From Byssochlamys sp. IMV 00236 (Eukaryota; Ascomycota; Eurotiomycetes; Eurotiales; Thermoascaceae), in the NCBI GenBank assembly GCA_001931875.2, contig MSJH02000482.1:124001-188000 (forward strand): DNA of 64,000 nt. The letters are read 5' to 3'. The notes under the pieces were generated by a model that had not been told where the DNA came from, made no database searches, and worked only from the letters and a program-made list of their open reading frames with translations. Position numbers and translations under genes: made by a program. Within the stretch, counting starts at the first letter, position 1; each line of letters opens with the position of its first letter. Of this stretch, positions 1 through 15,299 are shown one piece after another.

Positions 1-207
1 TCTGGACGTGATTCGTTTCTCCCACACTAAGTGCGGCCGGCCACCGTCGCCCCGTGGATGATCCCGCAGAACAACCCCCCCCCCTAACCTCCAGCTTCTC
101 CGGCTTGATTCCTCCCCCAAGACATGAGATACGTGTTCTGAGTCCGCTGAGCAGACCTCCAGGAGAACGACAAAAGAGCTCCTGGCTCGCGATTCTGGCG
201 ACGAGCA
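1..207 (+). promoter_or_regulatory. Upstream region of the Ras GEF gene
   Basis: This stretch before the first in-frame ATG of the Ras GEF gene contains a C-run (about 77-85) and no clear TATA box. It is read as 5' leader/promoter; no separate gene is visible. Confidence 0.4.
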
Positions 208-3200
208 ATGTACTCCAATCGAGCGGCTGAGCCGCTGGCGATTAATACGAGATCTGGGCTGGGGAGCAAGACGGGCACCACCGTGACAGCCGCCTTTCAG
301 TACACAGAAGACGATCCCGCCATGCTGTCTACCACCCCCAGGGCCCGCGGACGAGGTTCCAGCGTCTCTGCGCAGAGGAGAGACGTCGATGTGTCCGAGT
401 CGCCCAAGCGACAGCAATCTCCCATGAAATTCACCGGTGCGGGCGGTTACGCTCCCGCAGCGGAGCCTGCCCCGGCCCTGTATGTGCGGGCGCTATACGA
501 CTACACTGCGGATGACCATACCAGCTTGAGTTTTCGCCAGGGCGATATCATCCAGGTGCTGAACCAGCTCGAGACGGGCTGGTGGGACGGTGTCATCAAC
601 AACGTTCGAGGCTGGTTTCCCAGCAACTACTGCGCCATTATTTCGGATCCCAACGAACTCGACGACCAAGGATCCCACTCCCAGCACGGTGGAGATACGA
701 GCGCAGAATCGGGAATCGAGGATGAGTACGAAAGCGACCGCGATGATGACGATGTCGACTCCGTGGGGAACCCCCGCGACTCGCAGCCTCTGCTCCCCAT
801 TGAAGGCGTGGGAACCGACCGGGAGGAGGCTTCTGCATTTTGGATCCCGCAGGCCACACCAGACGGGCGGTTATTCTATTTCAACACCCTGACCGGCTAC
901 AGCACGATGGAGCTGCCCTTGGAGAACCCGCTTCTGGCAAATGAGACGGGCCCTCGAGACCGCAATGACTTCTTTGTGCCCGACCAGACTCGTCCGCCGC
1001 CCGAACTGATGGCTCGAGGCTTCGAGCGCGAGGAAGATGATTACGATGGCTCTGCGTCTGAAGCGGAAGGGGAGTCATTGATGCTGGCATCGCATGATTC
1101 AATGTCGCGCAGACGTCAGTCTTTTGTCTCTGACGGTATCTCCCCGGCTACTTCCATGGACTCTTTGAATCCCTCTCCCGTGAAGAAACCGTCCGGCGAT
1201 CTGAAGGGGTCACAAGCTCCCTTCAACATCACTTCAAAGTCGTACAATGCCCTGAACGCCGCTTCTGTTTCCCTCTACGACCAGGGTCCAAGACCGTCGG
1301 TATCTTCTGGTATTCCAAAACACTTTCTTGATGACGGCGTCGCCTACCCGATCACCTGGCCTGCCTTGGTCGACAACATGCGCCAGGCTATTGAGGCATA
1401 TAAGCAAACCCTCATCAACGGTGAACGGGCTGAATATGTGCGACGCGCAGAAGATATATCTGACCATCTGCGGATGCTGTTAGCAGCCGGGTCAGACACA
1501 ACGGACAATCACTCCGGGAACCCGTCCATCATCTCCACTAACAGAGCTCTATATCCGCATTTCAGGGATATGATGTCCAAGTTTTCGAAGTTGGTCTTGT
1601 CGTCCCACATTGCTTCCGCCGACTGGCCGGGACCGGATTCGGTTCCCAAGTGTCTTCAGGAAGCGGATGGCGTCATGAATGGAGTCTACGGTTACGTAGA
1701 TGTTGCCAGACAGCAACGCGGCGAGGAGATCAAGCGGATAGTCCCTGGCTTCGTCTTTGGTAGTGCCGCTGGTGGACACTGGGAGAACAACGGAGTGAGA
1801 TTAAATGATTCCGGCCCGACATCTTTCCTTGATCAGGACCCTCTTGAATCTCGTCCGGAGCCATCTGTTCCTCTCGACACATATCTCCTGGAGAAGGTGG
1901 ATACCCTGAGAAAATCCTTCGTGGGGAGCATCAGACGCTTGGAAGAACAGTGCGCCCTAAATGAGAAAGTGGTCACCGCTGCTGGACATCAAGTTCTGAG
2001 CGAGGCTGTTTGCACTGCTGCAATCAAGGTAGTCGAACACTTTCGGCCTTGGATTTCTGTCATCGAATCGGTTAATCTTGCGCCCCTGGGAACGAGCTTC
2101 CAGAACCCGCAGCTGGTGGACTTCAGCGTGCAGAAGCAGAGAGTTTACGATGGTATTGCGGACCTTATCTTGAGCTGTCAGGGCGTTTCCGCTCCTCTTG
2201 GCGATGAATGGGCGGAGTTGCGTGGTGACTCGCTTGAGGACCGATTGACCGGCGTGCGCGTCGTCGCCAAACAGATAGAGAATTATGTCTCTCAACTGGG
2301 CTTTTCACTTTCGCTGCTTCAAGAGCAGATCCCTGAGATGACCTCTCCTCAAAACCAGACTCGCTTCGGAAGCACTAGTGAGCCGTTTAAGCTCCACGTC
2401 CGGGCAGATTCTCAAAGCTTGAGAAATAATGATCCTCTTCCATTTGGCCTTGACGGGGAGCCCGAAAAGGTTCGACGCAATATGGACAAGGCGCAGCGTT
2501 TCTTCGGCCAAGCCCCACCAACTGCCATCACTAGAGAACCTATCCGGGAGCCTGTGAGAGAGCCAGAAGAAACGCCTTGGTTCCTGAAGATTGACCACGA
2601 AGGTGAAGTATTCTACGATACCAAGGGAGATCCGCCAACCCTCAAGTGCGGTACACTCGCAGGATTGGTGGAGCACTTGACGCGCCATGACAAACTCGAT
2701 GCTTCTTTCAACAATACTTTCCTCCTCACATATAGATCTTTCACCAGCGCACCCGAACTCTTCGAGATGCTCGTCCAGAGATTCACCATTCAGCCACCGT
2801 ATGGCCTCAGTCAGGACGACATGCAGATGTGGGTTGATAGGAAGCAGAAGCCCATTCGTTTTAGAGTAGTCAATATCCTGAAGAGTTGGTTCGAGCACTT
2901 CTGGATGGAGCCAAATGACGAAGAGAACATGAATCTCCTCCGACGAGTCCACGCCTTCACGAAGGACTCCATTGCTACCACGAAGACTCCCGGCTCTCCG
3001 CAGTTGCTGGCTATTATCGAGCAGCGACTAAAGGGTCAGGACACCACCACTGCTAAACGGCTGGTCCTCACGCAGGCCACTCCCGCTCCGACACCGATCA
3101 TTCCCAAGAACATGAAGAAGCTGAAGTTCCTAGACATCGATGCTACCGAGTTCGCTAGACAACTGACCATCATCGAGTCGCGACTGTACGCCAAGATTCG

Positions 3201-4075
3201 GGCTACTGAGTGCTTGAACAAGACTTGGCAGAAGAAGGTCGGCCCTGATGAGAAGGAGCCTTCCCCCAATGTCAAAGCTCTCATTCTACATTCCAACCAG
3301 TTGACCAACTGGGTCGCGGAGATGATTCTCACTCAGTCCGATGTCAAGAAAAGAGTTGTCGTTATAAAACACTTTGTGAACGTGGCAGATGTACTGGGAC
3401 TCCCTTTATCTCTCTATATGAACATTTGCTGACTCAGATCTACAGAAATGCCGTGCTCTCAACAACTATTCTACTCTGACATCCATCATTTCTGCTCTTG
3501 GAACAGCGCCCATCCACCGTCTCGGTCGGACTTGGGCCCAAGTCAGCGGGCGAACATCGACAATCCTGGAACAGATGCGCCGATTGATGGCCAGTACGAA
3601 GAACTTTGGCGAATACCGCGAGACGTTGCATCTCGCGAATCCTCCTTGTATTCCTTTTTTCGGTATGATCTTTCGATACTCTGCAAATCAGATGTACCCC
3701 AGCGCCACTAACACTCTATCTCTAGGTGTCTATCTAACCGATCTGACTTTCATCGAGGATGGTATTCCATCTTTGACACCGTCCGAACTTATCAACTTCA
3801 ACAAGCGTACCAAGACTGCTGAAGTGATCCGGGACATTCAACAATATCAGAACGTGCCGTATCTCCTCCAGCCGGTGCCCGAGCTGCAGGACTACATCCT
3901 TAGCAACATGCAGGCCGCTGGAGACGTCCACGAGATGTATGACCGGAGTCTGGAGGTAGAGCCTCGAGAACGAGAGGACGAAAAGATCGCTAGGTATGCT
4001 GCTGCCAGTAGAGAAGTGCGACCACTGCAAACCAGTTCCCTGGCTGTCGCAAGTGTGGTCGCATCATTACGATGA
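208..4075 (+). CDS. cdc25: Ras guanine-nucleotide exchange factor (Cdc25 type)
   Basis: Activates Ras at the plasma membrane by GDP/GTP exchange, feeding cAMP and growth signalling. Exons are 208-3390, 3446-3662 and 3726-4075, about 1249 aa. The first intron joins VNVAD to KCRALN and the second joins PFFG to VYLTD, restoring the RasGEF consensus. An SH3 domain lies at about residues 91-144 (ALYDYTADD, GWFPSNY), a WW-like segment at about 209-236, RasGEF-N from about 809, and the catalytic RasGEF domain from about 975. The middle is acidic and Ser-rich, as in fungal homologues. A second ATG at 322 is a possible alternative start. The last 20 or so residues after EDEKIAR do not look conserved, so the 3' end may hold another intron. 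The intron at 3663-3725 is 63 nt with no stop and could be retained in frame. Confidence 0.9.
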
Positions 4076-6035
4076 GTCCTCTTGCATGCCTCTCTTCCCT
4101 ACACATGATTTTACACCATACATTGCGCACTATACCCCCTTCTTTGCTTTTCTTTTCATGAACTATGATTTCACACAGCACGACTAGATACCATATGGCG
4201 TTGCAATTTCTTTGGGTTTGCAGAGCGGCCGCCATAATAAGGCAGATCATTTCCAAACAGGAAAACCCCAGGCTGTTGGTTGCACGCGACGGGGCGATCT
4301 GGCCATCGTTATTCGCATAGCTTACCTGTTTCCACCAGTCTATCTTCTTATATCCATGATACTCGCGTTCCCCGCCGATTGTCACTTTTCTCTTCATGAG
4401 GGCACGAACGAATCACTAACATTTGGTCGTACGTAGACTCCTTTCTGAGTCGGGCTTCCTGTAAACAGCGGCGGTTTTCGATTGGGCGAGGCTACAGAAG
4501 GGGCGGCTCTCCGCTAGCACGCAATCCCTGGCGACGTCGTATCCGAGCCGTGGGGGTTCTTATCTCAGCCATCACGCGATACTTCTCGGTTCACTTATCG
4601 CACCGTCCGGCTTGGCCTGTGAGAATAGCAAAATTCTCACCAGCGGTAAGCCGAGTTCGGTAAAGCAGTTCAGATTACTGTCCGAGCTTATACACAGATT
4701 GGCCGCCTGTGCGCCCTATGATCGTTCCTCGAGTTGTCAACAGAGACGCGCGAGATGACCCCCGCCAGGATGGAATTGTCCAATCCTGATTTATCTGACA
4801 ATATGATGATGATGACTACGTTTTCGCACAAAGATACCCTATCCCGCGACGTTTCAATAGGCTGGCGGATGCTCTTCGCCCCTGACCTTGAGACGTGCGA
4901 GAGCGTTGGAGATGATCTCGCGCAATTTTTGACGAAGGGAGCCATTCGTGTGTGCGCCATTTGGCCGCAGCTCAAACGGCTGTTACACAGATTGACTTCA
5001 CGTTCGAGGCCAGACGTCATCTGTTCTGACTTTGCAATCAACAGCTAGGCTCATCCGAGGATGGATCTCTGATCATCTCCTGCAACATCACAGCAGTCTG
5101 TCTGTAGCCGATCTGATGTTACTACGGACAGTTACGTGAACCTTTCTCTATTTTAGCCTCAAGCAGCCTCCAGTGATGTGCTGAGGGATGTCCGGGTCCA
5201 AAGTCAGCCTAGCTGATCTCATCCAAAGCCATCGACTTTGCACGTATTTCGCTCCTTTTCACCCTTTTGTGGGAGTTTCTGTATCAGAACAGAAATATCC
5301 ACACTTCACTGTCCACCTTGGGACTTCTACTTCCTTTCATCTGAACGAATTTTCCTATCTTTTTCGATATATAACCTTCCGGCCTTGGTGTCCGAACTAG
5401 TACGCAGATATACCAGGTGATCCGCTCAAGCTGTTACCGGTTCTTTCACTGCCTATGCACTTTTTCTTGTCTTATTCCTTTTGCAGCCATCGAGATATTA
5501 TATTTGCTCTTGCTCGGTTTGCGCTTCAACTTTTGACATGACACGACACGCTACGACATGATAATTGTTATATTCTCATTCCTTTCTCATCACTTCCTTT
5601 TGTTTTTATTATTTATTTCTTGTTTCTCCCCTCCCTCCCTTCTTGTTGGTCATGGTTGCTTCTTGGGATAAAAGGGACGGGAGAAACTTGTGAAGTACCT
5701 AGTTTTTTGTTTTCATTAATGATGGGAAGACAAGGGTATAAAAAGACAGCTATTTTTGTTTGAATCAATAGAGATGGATACCATTTACATTTATGAATTT
5801 GAATCTAATAGCTCCACTGTATTTTCGACAGAGAGAAAGTCTATTCGAACGTTTCAGCTAGTATCATTTCGTCATATTCTACTTTCTCTTGAGAAAAGTA
5901 GTTAAAAAAAATGTATGAACCATTCAAGCCATTGGCGCCAGAGAACCCCTAGATGTGATTTTGGCCATTGAAAGACGGTGTAAAAACCGGTGTCTATGTA
6001 CCTCTCGCAAGCAAAAAATCAAAGTTTTATCTCGT
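4076..6035. other. Long convergent intergenic interval
   Basis: About 2 kb separate the convergent Ras GEF and CSN5 genes. Short open frames here (4734-5048, 5188-5400) show no recognisable domain. The 5560-5660 part is pyrimidine-rich, and a TATA-like GTATAAAAAG lies near 5735-5745, but no coding start follows it on that strand. I see no supported gene. Confidence 0.5.
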
Positions 6036-7130
6036 TTATATTAGGGACTGCTCGCGCTCTGCTGTGCTGGCTTCGCCAACACCATGGAAGAGCTGTTTCT
6101 TGATGTCTGCAGCAACGAGTCCATTCACTTCCTCGGCAACGATCCGTTGGCCGTCACGGATGACCTTCTCCAGTTGTTGATCCTTGGATGGAGTGAAGCC
6201 GCCTGATGACGCGCTGTTGGAAACATTGCGTGCGGCACGACTTACTTTCTGGCTCAGGTCCATCATCTGCTTGCTACCGTAGTCGCGACTTGTGAAAAGA
6301 GGGCTCTGACTGAGTGTCGCAACCCAGTATTTATTCCAAAGTAGGGAGAGCAGTTGGGTGTCGAGAGTGCTTTTGAAATGCGAGACGTCGAGAGAATAAT
6401 AATGCGAGGCGTGAGCACCAAAATCTTCAACCTTGTTCAGGGGTATGCTTTGATATTCATCATCTTCCTGCTGGTCTTTGGGAGGCGTGTAGTCTGTGGG
6501 GAATGTGCGGAAGGCGCCAATCTCGACCTTCCCTGCGGAGATGGTACGCTCGGGGTCGATAACGACCGCCACGAAAGGATCACTCATCTGCTGCATATCC
6601 TGCGTCGTGACGTCGATTCCTGAGAGCCAGCATCCATACCCGGGATGGCTGTGATACCACCCCACCGCGTTCTCCATCCGTCCTGCATCCCGGCAAGCTT
6701 GAAGATATCCGACCATGTACTCGTTTGCCTCGTCCTGCGCGTTCACTCGAGTCTCTGTTCCCTCAACTGGGAGACGGAAGGCGTCCGTGACGATAAAAGT
6801 CTCCGCTGCGATATAACCCTGCATCAGACCCATGACTTCTAGTGATCCTCCCGATCGAGCGTGCATGACCATTTTCAATAGAGCAACGGCGGAGATTCGT
6901 ATCGACTTGAAGTAGTGGGGGTCTCTGGCCCAGGGCCGTGCCGCAACGAGAGCCTTGTGTGCATCCTCGTCGTATTTGTAGAGCGCATCACGTTGGGGGT
7001 CGATGAGGTTGATCGTATTCTCGAACTCTGTGGGTTCGCACTATCGGTCAGAGGGGATGATCTTGATCAGGCAATTGGAATCATACGGGGTTGGTTAATA
7101 CTGACCCCAAGACTGCTGAGCAGCCTGCAT
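6036..7130 (-). CDS. csnE: COP9 signalosome subunit 5 (JAMM deneddylase)
   Basis: Zinc metalloprotease subunit of the COP9 signalosome that removes Nedd8 from cullins; in Aspergillus it controls light response and development. Two exons: 7106-7130 (25 nt) and 6036-7027, with a 78-nt intron, giving 338 aa, close to the family length. The tiny first exon gives MQAAQQSW and joins exactly to [10 protein letters not shown]. The MPN/JAMM motif is complete: an upstream Glu in LEVMGLMQG, then [14 protein letters not shown] with the two His, Ser and Asp ligands. The gene is divergent from the ase1 homologue, sharing about 560 bp of promoter. Identification is firm. Confidence 0.96.
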
Positions 7131-7688
7131 GATGATAAAGGGTTAGAGCGCCAGGCTCTGTGTTCTGATGAGTTAAAATTTCTTGAAAAATCTTCTGATA
7201 ACGAAAGAGGACTCCGTTGAAGAGATGAAGCTATGAAGCGAAGAAAGACACTAGATATCAGCGAGCTCTAGAGCGGGAGCTGTCGTCAGAACTGCGGAGA
7301 GCCTCGCGGGGAGAGTCCGGCAGAACAGCAGGCGGTGAGCAGCTGAGTCAGCGGTCACCTGGGCGACGGACCGGCGTCAACAAGAAGCGTCCGCTCTAGG
7401 TCTTCCGCTTGGTCTGTGTACATCTCCATCGGGGCCTCAGCCTTACTTCTCTCCCCTTCGTCCTCCATTTTCCCCTCTGCAGGTTGATTATCTTTGCCGG
7501 ATGGGATTTCTGTGAGCTGAAGGGCGGCCATTTCTTTCCTGTCTATTGTCTCATTCGTTTTGCCTTCAATTCTGTGATACCCTCCCCGTCGCAGTCTCGA
7601 ACTGCTGGACGCCCTTGTCGCGAGGACATTCCTATCCCTCGCTTGGTCCGAAGAGCCTTTGTTTCCCGAGTTGATACCCGCAGGCGCA
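7131..7688. promoter_or_regulatory. Shared divergent promoter, csnE / ase1
   Basis: This 558-bp interval lies between two divergent start codons. The right half (7400-7680) is pyrimidine-rich, typical of the 5' leader of the rightward gene. No TATA box or further gene is evident. Confidence 0.5.
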
Positions 7689-10201
7689 ATGGCTGTTGAT
7701 ACCAGTTACTTGACCACCCAGGTCAACAGCATCGTCGACCAGCTGCACGGAATCTTTGATGAGATTGGAATAGCACACCATGAAAGGGAGTCACGAGAGA
7801 CGGAGGTTTGTTGCACCTGTCGCATTCGATATACAAAAGCAGAATGCTTATATTCCGTGATATAGCTGTTTGCAGCTCTGTCTGATACACTGCACAATCA
7901 CCTCCGAATCGTCAACAAGTGAGTTTGTCCCCGTAACATGAGCCCTGCATGTTACAGTCTGTTGACACTGGCCTACAGTGAGAAAACTGAAATGGTGGAG
8001 GAAGCGCAACGCCTGATTAAAGCAATAAAACAAATGGAATCATCTCTGGAGGATGAGAGAGCAAGTGGACGCTACAGCCTGGACGATTGCGACCTGCGCA
8101 TCTCTTATCCGCTGAACAAGTGTCTGGCCACTCTCAAAGAGAAGTATAACGCAGTCAGTAAGCTTCACCGGGAGCGCTTTGAACAAGTCAAAAGTGAGTG
8201 TTCGTCTGAAATTGATAGAGCAAGAGACAGTGTATCTAACTATGTCCAGAGCTTGTCGAAGCCCTCGAATCCTACTCTTCTCACCTTGAGTCGTCCTTTG
8301 TGTCGATCCCACTACCCCCAACGGCACCCGGGTCCTCTGTTCCTCCTAGTTTCGATCTCTCGCCATCATATGTTACCACTTTGGACGCTGAGTTCTCGAG
8401 AGTTTACGAGGAATATACCCGTCGCGTCAACCTCGTCACTGCCATGTGCGAGGAAATTATAAAACTGTGGGCAGAACTCGGAACTCCGCAGGCGCAGACT
8501 GATTCTACCATTGTCAAATACTATCGCGATGCTCCCGAACAATTGGGGCTGCATGAGTCAGACCTCGCTAGTCTGAGAGCACGACGTGAGAAGTTGTTGG
8601 AAGAGAGGAAGGGTCGTGAACGGAAGCTCAAAGACCTGAGAACTGCCGTGGAAGGGCTTTGGGACCGCCTGGGAGTGGAAGAGCGTGACCGCAAGGGCTT
8701 TCTTGCGGCCAATCGTGGATGCGGTCTACGGACCATCAATGAGTTTGAGGAAGAGCTGGCTCGTCTGAACGAACTCAAGAGGCAAAACTTGCATCTCTTT
8801 GTCGAGGATGCGCGCTGCAGACTGCAGGAGCTCTGGGACGCCCTGTATTACTCGGAAGAAGAGATGCTGGATTTCATACCCGCGTTCTCTGACGTCTACA
8901 GTGACGCTCTGCTGGAAGCGCACGAAGCAGAAATTACCCGATTGGAAGCACTGATGGAGCAGCGTGCCCCGACTCTCCAACTCATACAGAAACACCGTGA
9001 TCTGATAGCGGATCGGGAGGAACTGGAAGCCTCTAGCCAGGATGCGTCTCGTCTCATGGCCCGCGGTAACAAGGGAGAGAGGCGTGACCCTGGAAAGCTT
9101 CTCAGGGAAGAGAAGATGAGAAAGAGGATCGCCAAAGAGCTACCCAAGGTCGAAGCAGAACTGAGGAAAGCTCTAGAGAAATGGGAAGACGAGTATGGAC
9201 GACCTTTCCTTGTTCATGGCGAGCGATACCTGGATGAACTCAGCGTGCCTGCTGCCAAACCTCCGCCACGATCCAAGACTCCCTCTTCAGCTCCCAACTT
9301 CAAATCAAGCACCATGAGCACGGCGAGTAGCACAAGGCAACCTCCATCTGTTAGAGGTGGTGGTGGCTCTATGAGAGGGCCTCCTCCACGCTCAGCTACC
9401 AAGACTCCAACTGGGGCTGGTTCTATGAGACGGAACCCACCTGCCGGGTTGACAATGTCGTCAGCTTCTGCAAAGTCGCCATCGAAGATCCCTGCCCGTG
9501 TGCCACTTGGTAACATGCCGCATGGCAACAACTCGGGGGACCGCCGTCCACCAGCCAGCTCATTCTCTGCGAGCCTCAACCGCAGCAAGATGCCTCCCCC
9601 TCGTGCTCCTCCGCCAAAGATGCGAGATCTGGCTGCCGAGCCTAGGGAACAGAGCTATCCTATGGAGCCACCACCCCGTTCTGCAAGCGCCATGTCCGGC
9701 GCCTTTGTGCGACCTGTCAGTCCTGAGGACGTGTATGATGACCGCTATCAGCGATCTTATTTCAACACCTCTTTTATGTCACACAAGAGCAGCGGAATGA
9801 ACCGTTCAGTGCAATCCATTCAATCTGTCTCCAGCAGGGATGCGGGCTATCCCGCGGAAAATCCCTATTTGCAGTACCAGGCACCTGCTCCACCTAACAG
9901 GCAGACCTCGAATTCATCCTCGACCCCGACTGTGACATCGGGTTCGGAGAATTGGGAGACGTACGACGATGACACGTCGGAGCCCGAAGCTGATGCAAGT
10001 GATGTCTATTACGCCAAGTTGAGGGCTGCCAACAGCAAGCGATTTGCCCCCGATGACTGCCAGAATCTATCTATGATAGGCAAAAAGGCTAAAGGCATCA
10101 GAGGCGTGGGGCAAGAGGAAAGACTAGTTGAAGAAGACGGACACCTCGTTAGAATCGAGGGCAGCGACGCCGGGTGGACGGATGATATGGAGACTTATTA
10201 A
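7689..10201 (+). CDS. ase1: Ase1/PRC1/MAP65 microtubule-bundling protein
   Basis: Crosslinks antiparallel microtubules at the spindle midzone for anaphase elongation and cytokinesis. Exons are 7689-7805, 7866-7918, 7979-8193 and 8250-10201, giving 778 aa. The phases agree (ETE|LFAALSDTL, VNN|EKTEM, VKK|LVEALES). The first ~450 residues are charged and helical with the MAP65/ASE1 spectrin-like pattern, including ELWDALYYSEEEMLDF and the Lys/Arg-rich stretch with KLLREEKMRKRIAKELPK that contacts the microtubule. The C-terminal ~300 residues are low-complexity, rich in Pro, Ser, Arg and Gly, as expected for the basic, phosphoregulated tail. The start is the first ATG after the pyrimidine-rich leader. 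Confidence 0.93.
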
Positions 10202-11220
10202 AAAAATACTTCTTTTTCTTGCTAATACTTTTCTTTTGGCGCTTCGGATTCCTTGGGAAGGAAGGAGTTATGGAGCTTCCTGGATGGCCACGAGCTCACG
10301 ATTCCACGATTGACTTGCTCTACGTTTCTCAGTCGATCTTGGCACTCTTCCTTTCTGGCGTTGGTTCCCAGTCCGTTAATACCAGCAGGCACCGCGCGCG
10401 TTTGTGTCTGTGGCGCTTTCTATTCTCTGTCAACGATACTTCGGATTGTTATACTGTGATTGAAATGTTTCGACTTTCATCTGTGAATTTTAACCCTTGG
10501 ATGGCTTTCTTTTCCCCAGCTAATCTCGTCTTGTGCATACTCCCTATTTCGCGGTCGGTTTTTATTTGGAACAGGAATACGGCGGTGGGTTTGCGTGGTG
10601 GTTGGTATCATGCATATGGGTCTTCTCGTTTCTTTTCTGTTTGCGTTTCACCTCTCGGTGCCTTGATTTCTGTTGTTCTTCAGCTAGGTGTGATTGCACC
10701 TCGTCGTCAGTTCTGCTTGGCGTATGCACAAGCTAAGGGCCAATGACATACCCTAATTGTCCTCTGTGCTTGTATAATACTGCCTTGCCAAAACTAGTTC
10801 TCGTTTTCGTCCTGGAAAGGACTATGATATGTTTCTGGTTGCGTTTGCTTAGCGTCTTTTTTGCAGTTCAAGCAAGCCGGCATGCTATATTTTGTTCGTG
10901 TACGCGATTTAACGAAGCTATAGTTCTTGCTATTCAAAATGTTTGATTTTATCTATAAGACATTCCTGGACACTTCTCGTAGTCTTATTCTGCTGTTTGT
11001 AGAAGTAGCCATCATTATTTCTGGAGAAATAGTAAGAGAGTTATGAAGTTATACATATGCCATTGAAAAAAAGGGGAAGTAAAGTATATATATAGTACAA
11101 GATTTTTCCAGTTGATTCATCTATAATAATACAGAGAGAAGATCTGTAGCCCTATCATATCATTTCACTTTCTGTCTCTTTTTCTTCTTCCTTCTTTTTT
11201 CCCTTCAAATCCTGATCTCG
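10202..11220. other. Convergent intergenic region, ase1 / MSE1
   Basis: About 1 kb of T-rich sequence between two convergent genes. Long open frames here (for example 10219-10746) have the composition of untranslated T-rich DNA and no domain. It is read as 3' UTRs and spacer. Confidence 0.5.
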
Positions 11221-13751
<2,531 letters not shown>

Positions 13752-15299
13752 AGTATGTCAGCCATAACTTATGATATCGCCTGATGCGCGACGCGTTTTC
13801 TGACTTCTTTTTGCAATAGTGGCGGAAGTCGAAATCGACCTCTATGGTACGCCATCTCGGACCGGCTGTTTGTTTGGTGCAGGTTGTTAACAGTTGGCAG
13901 AGGTCTTGGAGATAGAGCGAAATGCGTCCAAGGAGGAAATTCGCAAGGCCTATCGCAAGGTACGGGATATATCATCTATGGGAAAATAAAACGGGGTAAC
14001 TTACACGTTATGCGTCAGGCCGCTCTAGGAAGTCATCCCGACAAGGTGCCAGAAGAGGAGCGTGAGGCTGCAGAAGTCAAATTCAAAATGGTGCAACAAG
14101 CCTACGATATTCTCTATGATGAGGAGAAGCGACACCTCTATGACACTCATGGAATGGGCGCTTTCAACGGATCAGGAGACCCCGGAATGGGTGCAGGACC
14201 CGACTTGGACGATATCCTCGCACAGATGTTTGGTGGCATGGGCGGTATGGGCGGCATGCCCGGAGGTGCCCGTCCCAAAAAGCCTAGAAGGAGTCCGAAT
14301 GAAGAGCAGAAATACGAGGTCAGCTTGGAAGATCTGTACAAGGGCAGGACCGTCAAGTTCGCCAGCACGAAGAACGTCATTTGCAGCCTGTGCAAGGGCA
14401 AGGGAGGCAAAGAGAAAGCGCAGGCCAAGAAGTGCTCAACCTGTGACGGACAGGGTAAGATGGTATTTCCATTTGGTCGTATGAGCTTCATATACTAAAT
14501 ACTATCCCCGACAGGTTTCAAGGAAGTACTCACCCGCATGGGTCCTTACTTGACTCAACAGACCGTGGCATGTTCTGTGTGCAAGGGCGATGGAAGCTTT
14601 TTCAGCCCGAAGGACAAGTGCAAGAAGTGCAAGGGGGAGAAGGTGACTGAGGAGAAGAAAATGCTGGAGATTTATATTCCCCGGGGTGCAAAGTGAGTTT
14701 TGAAGGAAACAACGCCCACATCATTCAGATAACTAACTGCTTGCAGGGAAGGAGATAAGATCGTCCTGGAAGGCGAAGCGGATCAGGTCCCTGGTCAGGA
14801 ACCTGGCGATATCGTCTTCCATATCGCTGAGATAGAACACCCCACGTTCAGACGAGCTGGTGCGGACCTGACGGCGACTCTCGACATCACGCTCGCAGAG
14901 GCCCTGGCCGGCTTCTCCCGCGTTGTAGTGAAACACCTTGATGGGCGCGGCATCGAGATCACTCATCCCAAGAAGCCAGGTCAGGTTCTTCACCCCGACC
15001 AAGTCCTGAAGATTCCTGGTGAAGGCATGCCACACAAACGCAGCGACGCTCGCGGCGACTTGTACCTGGTAGTCAACGTCAAGTTCCCCGACGAGAAGTG
15101 GACACCCAGCCCCGCTGAGCTGGAGAAGCTCAGAGAGATCCTGCCCAAGCCGGAACCGCCCATCCAGACAGACGTCGTTGACGAAGTCGAATACGACCCT
15201 CAGGGCGACCTGGAAGATTTCGGAGCCAACGACCCCCGCGGCGGCTCTGGCTGGGAGGATGAAGACGATGATGAGCCAGCGCAGTGCGCTGCGCAATAG
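13752..15299 (+). CDS. Class-I DnaJ/Hsp40 co-chaperone, farnesylatable
   Basis: Hsp70 co-chaperone, nearest in layout to the Xdj1/Ydj1 group. Exons are 13752, 13820-13846, 13901-13959, 14019-14454, 14515-14692 and 14747-15299, giving 417 aa. Only the A of the start codon lies in the first exon: a 67-nt intron with GTATGT donor and TTTTTGCAATAG acceptor separates it from TG. The joined start gives [12 protein letters not shown], the conserved J-domain opening. The HPD tripeptide is present (SHPDK). A Gly/Met-rich linker follows ([12 protein letters not shown]), then four zinc-finger repeats ([32 protein letters not shown]) and the C-terminal substrate domains. The protein ends in CAAQ, a CaaX box predicting farnesylation and membrane association. 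Confidence 0.92.

Noticed and set aside
2305..2952. 215-codon minus-strand frame
   Set aside because: Fully inside the Ras GEF coding exon; a shadow.
4688..5048. Overlapping frames on both strands, about 105-117 codons
   Set aside because: Open on both strands at once, no domain; chance openness is as likely.
10219..10746. 175-codon plus-strand frame after ase1
   Set aside because: T-rich untranslated sequence giving Phe/Leu/Ser-rich translation; no domain or start context.
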